A DNA stretch of 64,000 nucleotides from Dysgonomonas sp. 216 (GCF_010501065.1 NZ_QVMM01000010.1:5211-69210), one strand, 5' to 3'. Positions 8,185-16,563 are shown, numbered from the stretch's first letter. The notes: generated from the letters alone by a model not told the origin. Made by a program: numbers and translations.

Positions 8185-9429
8185 TTAATCTTTTATTAAT
8201 TCCTTTAGCTGTGCATACCTTCCCCTGACAATGCCCTCTTTATCAGTCAGTATATAAGTGGGTGTACCTACAATGCCGTAATTCCTGAAGTTGTCCCCGT
8301 CAAATCCTTTGAAGTCGCAAAATTTATCCGCCCATGGCAACTTTGCCGATGTTTCCTCATGCACTTCTTTGCCGGTATCGGCGGCAATGGAGATTACTCT
8401 GAGGCCGTTATGTTCGTTGGACAAAAGAGAATATTTTGCTTTGAGGTTTTCGAGCTCGTAGTGGCAGTTGCCGCAACCTGTTTCGTAAAAGACGATCAGG
8501 CTGCTTTTGGGGATAAAGGATGTGCCATCAGGGGCAACTATTTCCGGAGCAAGTTGCCCGTTCAGGGGCATGGTCAGGTATTCGGTACCAAGTTCTGCCA
8601 ATAAACTGTCTTTCGCATATTTCGAGAACAGACGGATAATGGCTTGTGTAAGCTCACGGCGGATGGGAATATCACCTCCGCAGCGGTCGAGCATGTGCCG
8701 GGCATTGGCTAAGAGTAAAGTATCGTTTTGCGAGGTCATTTGTACCCATGCTTCCAGCGTTTGGCTCCAAAATCCACTGGTGTACAGGTCGTTGAAATTC
8801 ACCTTATTGACAATAAACCCGCGCTGTTCTTCCAACATCTGCTGCTCTGAAATAATGAACGAACTGCCGACACCCGTCAACAGATTGAGTATTTCAAGTA
8901 CACGGGCGGCATAGAGCGGACTACCGCTAATCTCACCCCGAAAAGCCTTGTATTCATTTTCTACCGCCTTCATACGTTGTTCGGGAGAAGCGAATACCAT
9001 AAACTGCTCCGTTTGGCCATTGGCGAGGTGGTAATAGTCATTAAGTATCCTGCTCTGCTTTGCCATGGCTTCAATCAGAAAACTGTTTTCGGGCGAATGT
9101 GTAAATATGGTTTTGGCTTCGAGACTGTCCGCCTGGCTTAATGTAATGCGCTTTTCTCCATTGAGTATTATATTGCGCATATGCCCGCACTGCTGTATCG
9201 TCAGACGGCCTACGCCCCGGTAGTTTAGAGGAAAACTGATTATAGCTTTGCCTTTGTCATCCAACACTCCCATAGCAATAGTATCCTGCCCTGTACCTTG
9301 CAGCAGGCAGAGTGAATACTCCCTGCCTGAGCAGTATGGCAATTCAACTTCGAGGGTCTGGGCTTTCACAAAGCAAGGTAACAGTAATAACAACAGCAGT
9401 ATTTTAAAAAGCATAATTATTTTGCGCAT
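8185..9429 (-). CDS. secreted thioredoxin-like (TlpA/DUF4369-type) protein
   Basis: The 414-residue protein has a cleavable signal peptide (hydrophobic residues 7-21, AQ cleavage). A DUF4369-like N-terminal beta domain is followed by helices and a C-terminal thioredoxin fold. That fold has the redox motif CGNC at about residue 320 in 'VFYETGCGNCHYELENLKAKY' (partial) and the cis-Pro loop VGTPTYILTD near 390. It should act in the periplasm as a thiol-disulfide reductase. Its ATG (9429-9427) overlaps the reverse transcriptase stop (TAATG), so it is translationally coupled to the DGR. I know of no DGR with such a partner. The target protein's C-terminal domain has few cysteines, so a folding role is only a guess. 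Confidence 0.8.
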   Translation of the reverse strand: MRKIIMLFKILLLLLLLPCFVKAQTLEVELPYCSGREYSLCLLQGTGQDTIAMGVLDDKGKAIISFPLNYRGVGRLTIQQCGHMRNIILNGEKRITLSQADSLEAKTIFTHSPENSFLIEAMAKQSRILNDYYHLANGQTEQFMVFASPEQRMKAVENEYKAFRGEISGSPLYAARVLEILNLLTGVGSSFIISEQQMLEEQRGFIVNKVNFNDLYTSGFWSQTLEAWVQMTSQNDTLLLANARHMLDRCGGDIPIRRELTQAIIRLFSKYAKDSLLAELGTEYLTMPLNGQLAPEIVAPDGTSFIPKSSLIVFYETGCGNCHYELENLKAKYSLLSNEHNGLRVISIAADTGKEVHEETSAKLPWADKFCDFKGFDGDNFRNYGIVGTPTYILTDKEGIVRGRYAQLKELIKD

Positions 9430-10751
9430 TATATATATTCAACGTTTTCTATTTTATTTGAGGCATCATTATTCATTGATTCCTGCTCATTATATTGGGG
9501 AACCGGGATAGGGAAAGGAATATCCGTTTTTGTGATTTCCTTTTTGGTTTTCCCATGCAATTTATAATTGTTCAGGTGAGCCGTAAAATATCCGTATCTG
9601 AACAGTTCGTTCGGCTTACCCAATAGTATTTTCTTTTTCATGTTGTATGTTTTAAAATGTCGCATAACTCCCAGATAAGAATTTACGGTAGCCCTCATTT
9701 TCAGCAGTTCGTCTTTAGAGGGTGGCTCTTGGTTTCGTAGGCGGAGGTTATAGGTATGGAGTGCTTTCTTAAAATGAAACACAGTACGGTTTGCAACATA
9801 TATGCGATTGGGTTTAATTACCGCACCCAAAAACGTGACTCCTTTTGTATAGTGTTGTAAATATATTTTATTAGGGTGAACTTCCAGACGCAGATTTGCC
9901 GTGAGGAAGTCTCTGATTTGAGGGATTAGCTTTTTCAAAAAATTCTTATCCCTATGAATAATAACAAAGTCGTCCACATACCTGCCATAGTATTCGATAC
10001 TGGGATACGAACTTATAAAGCTATCGAAAATATGCATATATACATTGCTGAAAAGTTGCGAGGTAAGGTTCCCGATGGGCAATCCCTTATCGACAGGTGT
10101 ATGGAAAAGGCTCTTTGAGCGGGGCAGGCCGTTCCAGTCGGCATTTATCCCTTTTATGATACAATCTTGCTTTACATCCTGATATATAATCTCTTTAATC
10201 AGATAACGCACAATTTCCCAGTCGGGTTGCGGGTTATCGCCATAGGCTTTGTTAATCCTGTCCTCTGTCAGCAACTTCTCTAATTGAGAGGCCAGAATAT
10301 TTTTGTCGATATTCATAAAATAGCCTCGTATATCCAGTTTCAGTATATGGCAGTCGCAGGTATAATTTTCGCTGCATTCCCTGATAAACCCGTCTACGCG
10401 TTGTATGCCATAGAGCGTACCTTTACCTTTGCGACAACTGTAGCTATCTTCTATGAATAAATCTTCGAAAATGGGATTGATGTATCCGCATAATAAATGG
10501 TGGATTACGCGATCTCGGAAATCGGCGGCGAATACTTCCCGCTTTACGGGAACATCGACTATGAAACAGATCGAAGGGCGTGGTTTATAATTACGGTTTA
10601 TAATTTCGTTATATAATAAAAGCAGCTCCCTCTCGAAGTTCACTTCGAACTTCAGTTGGTTTACCGTATTACGTTTATGCCTGCGAGCATCGTAATATGC
10701 CTTGAATAGGTCTACCTTCAACATATCAACTGTATCTAAAATGTTGTCCAT
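9429..10751 (-). CDS. DGR reverse transcriptase
   Basis: The group II intron-like reverse transcriptase has about 440 residues from the ATG at 10751. An ATG at 10796 would begin inside the template-repeat transcript and is less likely. Visible motifs are RDRVIHHLLCGYINPIFE (RT1/2), SYSCRKGKGT, KLDIRGYFMNID (RT3), GLPIGNLTSQLFSN (RT4; the IGNLTSQ form is diagnostic of diversity-generating retroelement RTs, others have QGxxxSP) and the catalytic YVDD in YGRYVDDFVII at about residue 253. It copies the template-repeat RNA into cDNA while misincorporating at adenines. There is no maturase or endonuclease domain. The template repeat lies 57 bases upstream and the thioredoxin-like gene overlaps its stop. 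Confidence 0.95.
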   Translation of the reverse strand: MDNILDTVDMLKVDLFKAYYDARRHKRNTVNQLKFEVNFERELLLLYNEIINRNYKPRPSICFIVDVPVKREVFAADFRDRVIHHLLCGYINPIFEDLFIEDSYSCRKGKGTLYGIQRVDGFIRECSENYTCDCHILKLDIRGYFMNIDKNILASQLEKLLTEDRINKAYGDNPQPDWEIVRYLIKEIIYQDVKQDCIIKGINADWNGLPRSKSLFHTPVDKGLPIGNLTSQLFSNVYMHIFDSFISSYPSIEYYGRYVDDFVIIHRDKNFLKKLIPQIRDFLTANLRLEVHPNKIYLQHYTKGVTFLGAVIKPNRIYVANRTVFHFKKALHTYNLRLRNQEPPSKDELLKMRATVNSYLGVMRHFKTYNMKKKILLGKPNELFRYGYFTAHLNNYKLHGKTKKEITKTDIPFPIPVPQYNEQESMNNDASNKIENVEYI

Positions 10752-10807
10752 GTCTGTATACTTTATTAAAAATCGTCCGGAACCGGCACAGAGCACTGTG
10801 CAAATTC

Positions 10808-10992
10808 TTGATGCAACGCAACGCGAAGCCGTTGCCGCGGTTGTTACTGTTAGCAGGATTTACCGTACCACTGTTGAAGTTCAGGTTGTAGGCATTAGTA
10901 CTAAGGATATTACTGCTCCAGTAGTTGCCGTTCGAACCCTGGTTGTAGAGCAAACCATTACCGTTGTTCCGGTTGCCACTAGCGGGCAAAAA
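10808..10992 (-). repeat. DGR template repeat (TR)
   Basis: This 185-bp segment lies between avd and the RT gene. It aligns without gaps to 12176-12360 (offset 1368). The two differ at 16 positions and at every one the template has A on the coding strand: plus-strand T at 10832, 10833, 10841, 10842, 10851, 10861, 10875, 10887, 10925, 10926, 10931, 10944, 10964, 10965, 10968 and 10974. The template would encode 13 Asn (AAC) codons. AAC is the codon that adenine mutagenesis can turn into the widest set of residues without making a stop. The 180 bases before it (10993-11174) hold a small hairpin (11072-11077 with 11084-11089) that may belong to the template RNA. Confidence 0.97.
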
Positions 10993-11174
10993 AAAGCAAA
11001 CACTAAAAAAAATCTTAACTCGGGAGGAATCCACTTTCATCCTGTTGTTATTTTCGTTTGAACAGTGGAAAAAACCATCCAAGTGGTTTGCTGAATTTAC
11101 AAGCCTCTTACGGTAGTCTGACGACCGGCCGTAACTCTCACTTATCAGTGCTTGTCCATTCCGGACGAATATTT

Positions 11175-11516
11175 TTATATAGCACTTTTTCCCCATGCTG
11201 TCAATTGTTTGCTGATACTTTCTATTTGCTCGTTAACACTGACAAAATGTTTCACCTGGAGCTGTTTGGAATCATGAGCCACCCGGAACAAAAGCCTTAC
11301 CACAGTTATGTTTTCTTTTGCTGCCTGTATGTATGTCTTTTTCTCACGGCTACTGTTGGCACGGTAAATGTTGAGTATCAGTTCTGTCATTTCTTTCTGG
11401 ATACGTTCGCCCAATGAGTAACGGTAGGAACGTTCCATATTAGTGCATAATCTGTAAACCTGCAACAACAGGTCGTATGCTACTTTATAAACCGGCAGAT
11501 TCTCGTAAAGCGCCAT
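11175..11516 (-). CDS. avd: Avd-like DGR accessory protein (four-helix bundle)
   Basis: The 113-residue all-helical protein matches the 'four helix bundle protein' / Avd family: an N-terminal LPVYKVAYDLLLQVYRLC helix, SYRYSLGERIQKEMTELILNIYRAN, then helices to residue 113. In Bordetella phage BPP-1, Avd forms a pentamer that binds the RT and the template RNA and is needed for cDNA synthesis. It has the usual position between the target gene and the TR. Its ATG (11516-11514) shares a base with the stop of the upstream gene (TAATG), implying coupled translation. Confidence 0.9.
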   Translation of the reverse strand: MALYENLPVYKVAYDLLLQVYRLCTNMERSYRYSLGERIQKEMTELILNIYRANSSREKKTYIQAAKENITVVRLLFRVAHDSKQLQVKHFVSVNEQIESISKQLTAWGKSAI

Positions 11517-11992
11517 TACTTCTTTATAATACTCTGTTGGAGTTCATTCAAGAACAAGAAACATTCCACTGGGGTTGAATTTCCGATATCGAATGCCAGT
11601 AGGCGTTCTGTAACACCTGTTTCGTTATCATTTTGTAAAGGCGTAAGTTGTTGTATAACCGGTGCGCCCGAATGAGGAACTGATATTTCCGTACAATCCT
11701 TCCATTTAAGAAAAGCATCGACATCACACGGGCTATCAGCCTCCATTATAACCAATGTATCCCGACGTTCTTTCAATCTGAACATGGATATTGTTTTGTC
11801 CAGACTCGAATCGGGAAAACCAACACTTATAACTTCCTTGTTAAGTTTCTTTACAAGCTTTTTGGTCGCTTTCAGTTCTTTTACAAGGGAAATCATATAA
11901 GCGCTTTGCTCATAAGCAATCCAGAATATGCCTTCTTTATAAAGGCAGACTTCATGTAATGAATTATGAAGTATTTTTTCGGATATTACCAT
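11516..11992 (-). CDS. probable MutS-I-like (MSL) DGR accessory protein
   Basis: The 158-residue protein begins with a segment resembling MutS domain I, the mismatch-recognition domain. CLYKEGIFWIAYEQSAYM corresponds to the 'GdFYElfgeDA' region and VISVGFPDSSLDKTISMF, followed by DTLVIMEA, to the 'aGfP...ld.yl..L...gykvai.eq' region. MSL genes are one of the known accessory types of DGR cassettes, and the position directly before avd supports this. The match was made by eye and is moderate. What it does is not known. The C-terminal half (residues about 100-158) has no recognised domain. Confidence 0.6.
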   Translation of the reverse strand: MVISEKILHNSLHEVCLYKEGIFWIAYEQSAYMISLVKELKATKKLVKKLNKEVISVGFPDSSLDKTISMFRLKERRDTLVIMEADSPCDVDAFLKWKDCTEISVPHSGAPVIQQLTPLQNDNETGVTERLLAFDIGNSTPVECFLFLNELQQSIIKK

Positions 11993-12103
11993 GATTATTT
12001 TAAATAAAATGTGTAAAAATCATCCTTAAGTGCCGGAAAAACGAGATAATCCCATTTTTCAAAAAAAAATTTCGTTCGACCGCTTCGCGGTATTTTTTTT
12101 TTA

Positions 12104-12132
12104 AATCGTACCGCTTTTAATGCGGTACGATT
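12104..12132. promoter_or_regulatory. perfect 11-bp inverted repeat downstream of VR (candidate DGR target hairpin)
   Basis: AATCGTACCGC (12104-12114) and GCGGTACGATT (12122-12132) are perfectly complementary with a 7-nt spacer. The repeat lies 43 bases beyond the 3' end of the variable repeat on the coding strand. DGRs such as BPP-1 need a hairpin/cruciform just after VR for efficient homing. On the minus strand it is followed by an A-run, not a T-run, so it is not a classic terminator for the target gene. A second small hairpin (12079-12083 with 12087-12091) with T-rich flanks may serve for termination. Confidence 0.5.
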
Positions 12133-12168
12133 AATAGTCAAATTAACCAAATAGTCAAATAAATCGAA

Positions 12169-13854
12169 TTAGTTTTTGATGCAACGCAACGCGAAGCCGA
12201 GGCCGCGGGCGTTACTGTAAGCAGGATTCACCGTACCACTGTAGAAGTTCAGGTAGTAGGCATTAGTACTAAGGATATTACTGCTCCAGTAGCGGCCGCT
12301 CGAACCCTGGTGGTAGAGCAAACCATTACCGCCGTACCGGTAGCCACTAGCGGGCAAAAACAGGGTAGTGGTTTCTCCGTCCGGCTTAATCTCCATACCA
12401 CGCCCATTGCTAGAGTTCCACTCCCAAGTGTTAGCTGTGGCGGTTGTCCTGGCGCCTGTTATACCCCCGCCCTTGAAAATACTGCCCCATTCGTCCTGCG
12501 AAGGCATACGCCAATTGGTAGTGGCAGCCCCGCCGGCAGTGCTTGAACTCGCCGCAGGATAATAGGTAGTGTAGGTTGTTCCGTCAACATTTATTTTAGC
12601 GCAAGGGTCGTTAGGTGCAAAACGGCTTGTACGCCAGATCTGGTCTATCTGGTTAGCCGGCAGGCTAAATGCCCAATTGTAATTTTGAGCAGAACCGGTA
12701 AGGATAAAATTACCATAATGGGTGGTAGAACGTGCTACCTGTCGCCAAGGATAACGCTGGGAAGTACCAAGTATCTCGCCATCCTCGAAAGTTGGCCCTG
12801 TGCCGTATGCTACCTGATTAGTACCTGCAGTGTTCGCTCCGGGTTTGAAGCCCTGTGCCTGTCCGCGCTTCTCATGCCCGTCACCAATACGTCCCCACTG
12901 GTATAAATCGCCGTAAACCTGTTCTTCATTTGCAATGTAATAATGCTTACCATCCGTATCGTTAGCGTGAGAGAAAGTCATCGGGTGTCCTATCTGGCCG
13001 GCAATGGTCTGTTCGGTAGCGCCCAGGTTAAAGCACATAAAAGAGACCCATTCGCCCAGATTATCCTTAGCCCCGCACCCCACAGCCACTTCGGCCGTTT
13101 CAGAGGTCAGTTTCGCGCCCTGGTCACTCTCGGCGATACAATAGAATTTGTAAAAGCCGGTATTATTCGCATTGCGGGTAGTGCCTTTGAGTATAGCCTG
13201 AGGCTTGAATTTCGAAGTGTTGGCTCCGGCTGCATTAGCCGATGCTGCAGTTGTATATATCGTTCCGGCTTCACCCACAGGCTTGCCGATACGCACATGT
13301 ATGTTATTACCCGTTACCTGGTACCATTTATAAGTCCATGTACCCGGGCCGTTGACAATGAATTCAAGGGCATCGGCTGTTCCTTCCCCGGATTCGTAGA
13401 AGGTGAAGGCTTTGGGTTGTCCGGTAATGGAAGAGACGGCAGGATTAGCCTCAGAGGTCATCCAGGTAGCACCGTCCCAGGTATAGACCCCGGGGTAGAA
13501 AGTCCCATCATTGGTCAGGTTATAAACCATCAGCCCTGCAAGTTTCTCTTTAATAGAGTTTGTGTTAGCAACCCAATCGGCATTATCGTCTGCAATAAAC
13601 GGCTGCATCGTATTGACATTTACCAGTTTGACGCGGGGAAGCAACAAGCCGCCTGTCGTGGAAGTTATATTGGCATCATCGATAACGGAAGGGACAGCTC
13701 CGGCTGTCTGCTGTGTTTTCAGTTCCAACAAGGCAGCCTTTGTAGGCTCTATGCCCGAACCAATGGTTACCTGAGCGTGCAATGCCGTAAAGGTTGCCGG
13801 AAACAACATCGCTGCCAGCAACAGGCTCTTGATTGTGTGATTTACTATTTTCAT
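12169..13854 (-). CDS. DGR target: secreted FISUMP/C-type-lectin-fold surface protein
   Basis: The 561-residue protein has a signal peptide (residues 1-27, ending LHAQ) and an N-terminal fimbrial/adhesin-like part (VTIGSGIEPTKAALLELK..., 30-160). A middle Ig-like region is followed by a FISUMP ('Fibrobacter succinogenes major paralog') domain from about residue 255. That domain has CFNLGATEQTI, LYQWGRIGDGH, WRMPSQDEWGSIF near 440-455, and an end of SGYR..GGNG...YWSSN...ALRCIKN. The last 60 residues are the variable repeat. The fold is the C-type-lectin-like scaffold used by most DGR targets. It probably binds an exposed ligand outside the cell. It has no T9SS C-terminal domain of its own. Confidence 0.92.
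   Translation of the reverse strand: MKIVNHTIKSLLLAAMLFPATFTALHAQVTIGSGIEPTKAALLELKTQQTAGAVPSVIDDANITSTTGGLLLPRVKLVNVNTMQPFIADDNADWVANTNSIKEKLAGLMVYNLTNDGTFYPGVYTWDGATWMTSEANPAVSSITGQPKAFTFYESGEGTADALEFIVNGPGTWTYKWYQVTGNNIHVRIGKPVGEAGTIYTTAASANAAGANTSKFKPQAILKGTTRNANNTGFYKFYCIAESDQGAKLTSETAEVAVGCGAKDNLGEWVSFMCFNLGATEQTIAGQIGHPMTFSHANDTDGKHYYIANEEQVYGDLYQWGRIGDGHEKRGQAQGFKPGANTAGTNQVAYGTGPTFEDGEILGTSQRYPWRQVARSTTHYGNFILTGSAQNYNWAFSLPANQIDQIWRTSRFAPNDPCAKINVDGTTYTTYYPAASSSTAGGAATTNWRMPSQDEWGSIFKGGGITGARTTATANTWEWNSSNGRGMEIKPDGETTTLFLPASGYRYGGNGLLYHQGSSGRYWSSNILSTNAYYLNFYSGTVNPAYSNARGLGFALRCIKN
12176..12360 (-). repeat. DGR variable repeat (VR) in the target gene
   Basis: These are the last coding bases of the target gene, matching the template repeat except at 16 template adenines. 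Fifteen changes fall in 11 AAC codons, giving Asn to Tyr (5 times), Gly, His, Ser, Arg, Ala and Leu. The sixteenth (template 10861) is silent (GTA to GTG, Val). Two AAC codons are unchanged. The adenine-free end encoding GFALRCI is invariant and is the expected initiation-of-homing (IMH) region; template and target diverge after it. Confidence 0.97.
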
Positions 13855-13884
13855 AATCTTTTTTAGTTTAATTGTTTATATATA

Positions 13885-14250
13885 TTAGTCGTTTGTGTGT
13901 TCGTTTACCGGACTGTTATCACCCTCCCTGCGCCTTTTGTTGCGGGCATAAATGCCGTATATCAGCATACTGGAAGCCAGTGCAGGCAGGCAGGCTTCAC
14001 CCAGGGGCACACCTACACCTGTGTTGCCGCCTGTACCTGTGCCACCGGGTCCGTCATCCTCCTCCCACTCGTCGCCTCCTCCTGCACGCAGATGGTTGTT
14101 ATAATAGCTTTGAGAGGGTAGTTCCCCCGATGGCACTCCCTGCGCTATTTGACTGTTGTAATAGCTGTCCGCCGGACTGTTATAGGCTCCTGTTCCTGTA
14201 ATGGAAAATACAAGGAGGGCGGCGATTTTATATTTTATTTTTACTCTCAT
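13885..14250 (-). CDS. small secreted protein with hydrophobic C-terminal anchor
   Basis: The 121-residue protein has a signal peptide (residues 7-22), a Tyr/Asn/Ser region and a Gly/Asp/Glu-rich stretch. The C-terminal tail has the form GVPLGEAC + hydrophobic (LPALASSMLIYGIYA) + RNKRRRE. That tripartite tail (Pro/Gly motif, transmembrane helix, basic cluster) resembles sorting tails that keep a protein in the membrane until processed. No family is recognised. It lies between the DGR target (30 bases) and the T9SS-sorted protein (93 bases) in the same operon, so it may help display them. Confidence 0.65.
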   Translation of the reverse strand: MRVKIKYKIAALLVFSITGTGAYNSPADSYYNSQIAQGVPSGELPSQSYYNNHLRAGGGDEWEEDDGPGGTGTGGNTGVGVPLGEACLPALASSMLIYGIYARNKRRREGDNSPVNEHTND

Positions 14251-14343
14251 GTTTTATTATATTAGGGATACAAGTTGACAAGCCGGCGCATTGCTGCGAT
14301 AAAAATCCGCATCCCGTATTTTGTTTACTTGTATCTTGTTTAC

Positions 14344-16563
14344 TCATTTTGCAATTAGCTTGAAAGTTTTGTTACCCGATTTAACGATATATACTCCGGC
14401 AAGGCAGTTTTCATGCAACAACAGTTTTTCTTCCTTGGCTGTTTTACGGGTAATCAACCTGCCGTTCACATCGTATAGCTCTACATTGCTTCCAAATTCT
14501 GCATTACCGAATCCCTGCACATAAATATTGCGGTGGGCTGCATAGGCATAGATCATGTTTTGTTCCTGCAGATTATCGTTTATACCTGTTGTCTCTGTTG
14601 AGAAGCGAAGCCTAAAGCGGTCGTGGCGGTCAGTGGGTTCGCTGTAAGTCCCGTACACCGTTTCGGGGGTAATTTCCACTTCGGTATTGTACTTACTGTC
14701 TTCGAGCCAGATGCGGGTAATCCTGTCTTTAGTATTCAGGCGTAACCCCAGAATATTTAATGCCTGGGCCTCTGACGAGGGAATATGGTAAAGCGTGATC
14801 TTTGTTGTTTGTGTTGGTATAAACTGCACGGTTAAGGCCTTTCCAGTTTCGTCTTTGGTGTATATCTGGCTGGCAAGGCTCTGGGCGAAGTCGCCTTGTA
14901 TAACCGTTGCCGAACGCAGGCCATTGCTACTTTCGGTAGAAGTACTTTCCAATCGCTCTACATTGACGTAGTTTTTATTGTTTTTAAGCTCTTCTTCCGT
15001 CCTTAGCACAATGCTCGCCCGGTCGGTGGTGTTGGTCGCCATGTCCCTGAACTCGATGATAAAATCGTCACGGCGCCTGTCATCCTGCGGCGCACTTCTT
15101 AAGAAGCGTGTAGTTCCCATTACCCGCTCGCTTTTGGGAATGGTGATGCTTGTCGCCGTTGAGTAGTTGCGTATAAGGAACATCTGCAAAGGGGCAATGG
15201 CTGTTACTCCGGCTACATTGTCGTAATCGGTGTACGTCCCACCCGTTTTCATGGCCACCTGGTAGTTGTAGGTGTATTTGCTGTAACGTGAATCCCCGGT
15301 AGGCTCGGCTACGCTGTTGGGTGCCAGCACCCATACCTGGTTGCGCATCTGGGGCCTGTTGGCCAATTTGTCGGATTGTATCTTCCATGTACTTTGCGCC
15401 TGGTCTTCACCTAATAATTTGTCAATATTCATAGGGCAGGTATAAGGGTTGGCAAGGTAGGTATAGCCGGGTTTACCTGCCAGAGAAACGGTAATGTCTT
15501 CGGTATTGAGTTTTTCTTTTACATAGGCATCTGTGGTAGGGGTTGTTCCAAAAAGTTGGTTATCGGGAGCATAACCGGCAAAGGCATGGCGGTTGAAGCG
15601 GTAACCGTCCGTCGCACGCTGGTCGAAATTGATAATGCCTTCATACTCTTCCAAGGCTCCGTATTCTTTTGGGTCGGTTCCCCTCAGGTCGATACCCACG
15701 ACATAACCCTTGCCTGCCGTCATCACTGTTTCGGGATTAATCAAGGGAGGAATAGCCAGGAATCCGTTCCCGTTGGTATAGCCTGCCTGAGGCTCCAGCA
15801 AGGTGTTGAACATAAAATAGTCGTTACGCATCTCATTGAAGGGGATACCCATGCCTACGATGCTTTTGGCGTTCCGGCTTGATTCACCGGGTATCTTTAA
15901 GTTTACCTGTATAAAACCCCGCTCGTTGGCATCGGTTTTGCTTGCCCATGTACTTTCCTTGTAGTCGATGTCTCCGGCAACCAACAAGTGAGCCAACACA
16001 CTTTCCTGTGCAGGGAGTACTTCCACGCCTGCGTCTACATTTGCTTCTGCCAACTTCGAGTCGAGGATCAGCCAGCCTTTGTTCAGGGAGATATCCTGTA
16101 CTTTGGCTGCTAAACGCGAATCGAGGGTCAGGTGCTTGCTGTTATTGACTTCTATATCGGGAAAATTGATATAGTTATCCAGCTTGGAGGGTATGTTGGT
16201 GTTGGTGGTTCCCGATGTGGTTATAGCCTGTGGCGAGCTGCCGCAAAACTCCAGTACACCGTAATCATTGCTCGAAGGTGCAAAGAAGAGGTTGCCCCCC
16301 TGCGGTCCCCGCGTTACATCGTTGATAAAATCCCCGGTAAGCCGCACACGGCTATTCTCTATCATCATGGCAGGGGCAACAGAGGGTGTTTGTCCATTAA
16401 CAAACTGCATGTCTCCATTTATATAGAGCCATGTACGGCTATTAGCCTGTCCATGAACGGAAACCGTCCCCTGGTGGCGCCAGATGGTAGCGGCATAACC
16501 CAACGGGTAGAATAAGCCGATGCTTCCGGTAATTAATACTAGTAGTAATGTCTTTTTCTTCAT
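14344..16563 (-). CDS. large secreted protein with T9SS C-terminal sorting domain
   Basis: The 739-residue protein has a signal peptide (residues 1-24). A long beta-rich middle contains MMIENSRVRLTGDFIND, CGSSPQAITTSGTTN and VAGDIDYKESTW segments. The C-terminal domain of about 75 residues (AHRNIYVQGFGNAEFGSNVELYD..., VNGRLITRKTA..., GVYIVKSGNKTFKLIAK) is a type A T9SS sorting signal. It is expected to be exported by Sec, carried across the outer membrane by the type IX system and anchored on the surface. It is the first structural gene of the DGR operon and is a candidate scaffold for the variable protein. Similar large proteins precede FISUMP proteins elsewhere in Bacteroidetes, but the function is unknown. 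Confidence 0.85.
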   Translation of the reverse strand: MKKKTLLLVLITGSIGLFYPLGYAATIWRHQGTVSVHGQANSRTWLYINGDMQFVNGQTPSVAPAMMIENSRVRLTGDFINDVTRGPQGGNLFFAPSSNDYGVLEFCGSSPQAITTSGTTNTNIPSKLDNYINFPDIEVNNSKHLTLDSRLAAKVQDISLNKGWLILDSKLAEANVDAGVEVLPAQESVLAHLLVAGDIDYKESTWASKTDANERGFIQVNLKIPGESSRNAKSIVGMGIPFNEMRNDYFMFNTLLEPQAGYTNGNGFLAIPPLINPETVMTAGKGYVVGIDLRGTDPKEYGALEEYEGIINFDQRATDGYRFNRHAFAGYAPDNQLFGTTPTTDAYVKEKLNTEDITVSLAGKPGYTYLANPYTCPMNIDKLLGEDQAQSTWKIQSDKLANRPQMRNQVWVLAPNSVAEPTGDSRYSKYTYNYQVAMKTGGTYTDYDNVAGVTAIAPLQMFLIRNYSTATSITIPKSERVMGTTRFLRSAPQDDRRRDDFIIEFRDMATNTTDRASIVLRTEEELKNNKNYVNVERLESTSTESSNGLRSATVIQGDFAQSLASQIYTKDETGKALTVQFIPTQTTKITLYHIPSSEAQALNILGLRLNTKDRITRIWLEDSKYNTEVEITPETVYGTYSEPTDRHDRFRLRFSTETTGINDNLQEQNMIYAYAAHRNIYVQGFGNAEFGSNVELYDVNGRLITRKTAKEEKLLLHENCLAGVYIVKSGNKTFKLIAK

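Noticed and set aside
10726..11196. 156-codon minus-strand frame ending in CIKN-like sequence, as a second variable protein
   Set aside because: It is the template repeat read as protein plus flanks; it has no domain before the repeat and overlaps the RT start. It is template RNA, not a gene.
12104..12132. Inverted repeat as an ordinary terminator of the target gene
   Set aside because: The stem is followed by an A-run on the target's coding strand, not a T-run. It is kept as a hairpin of other function.
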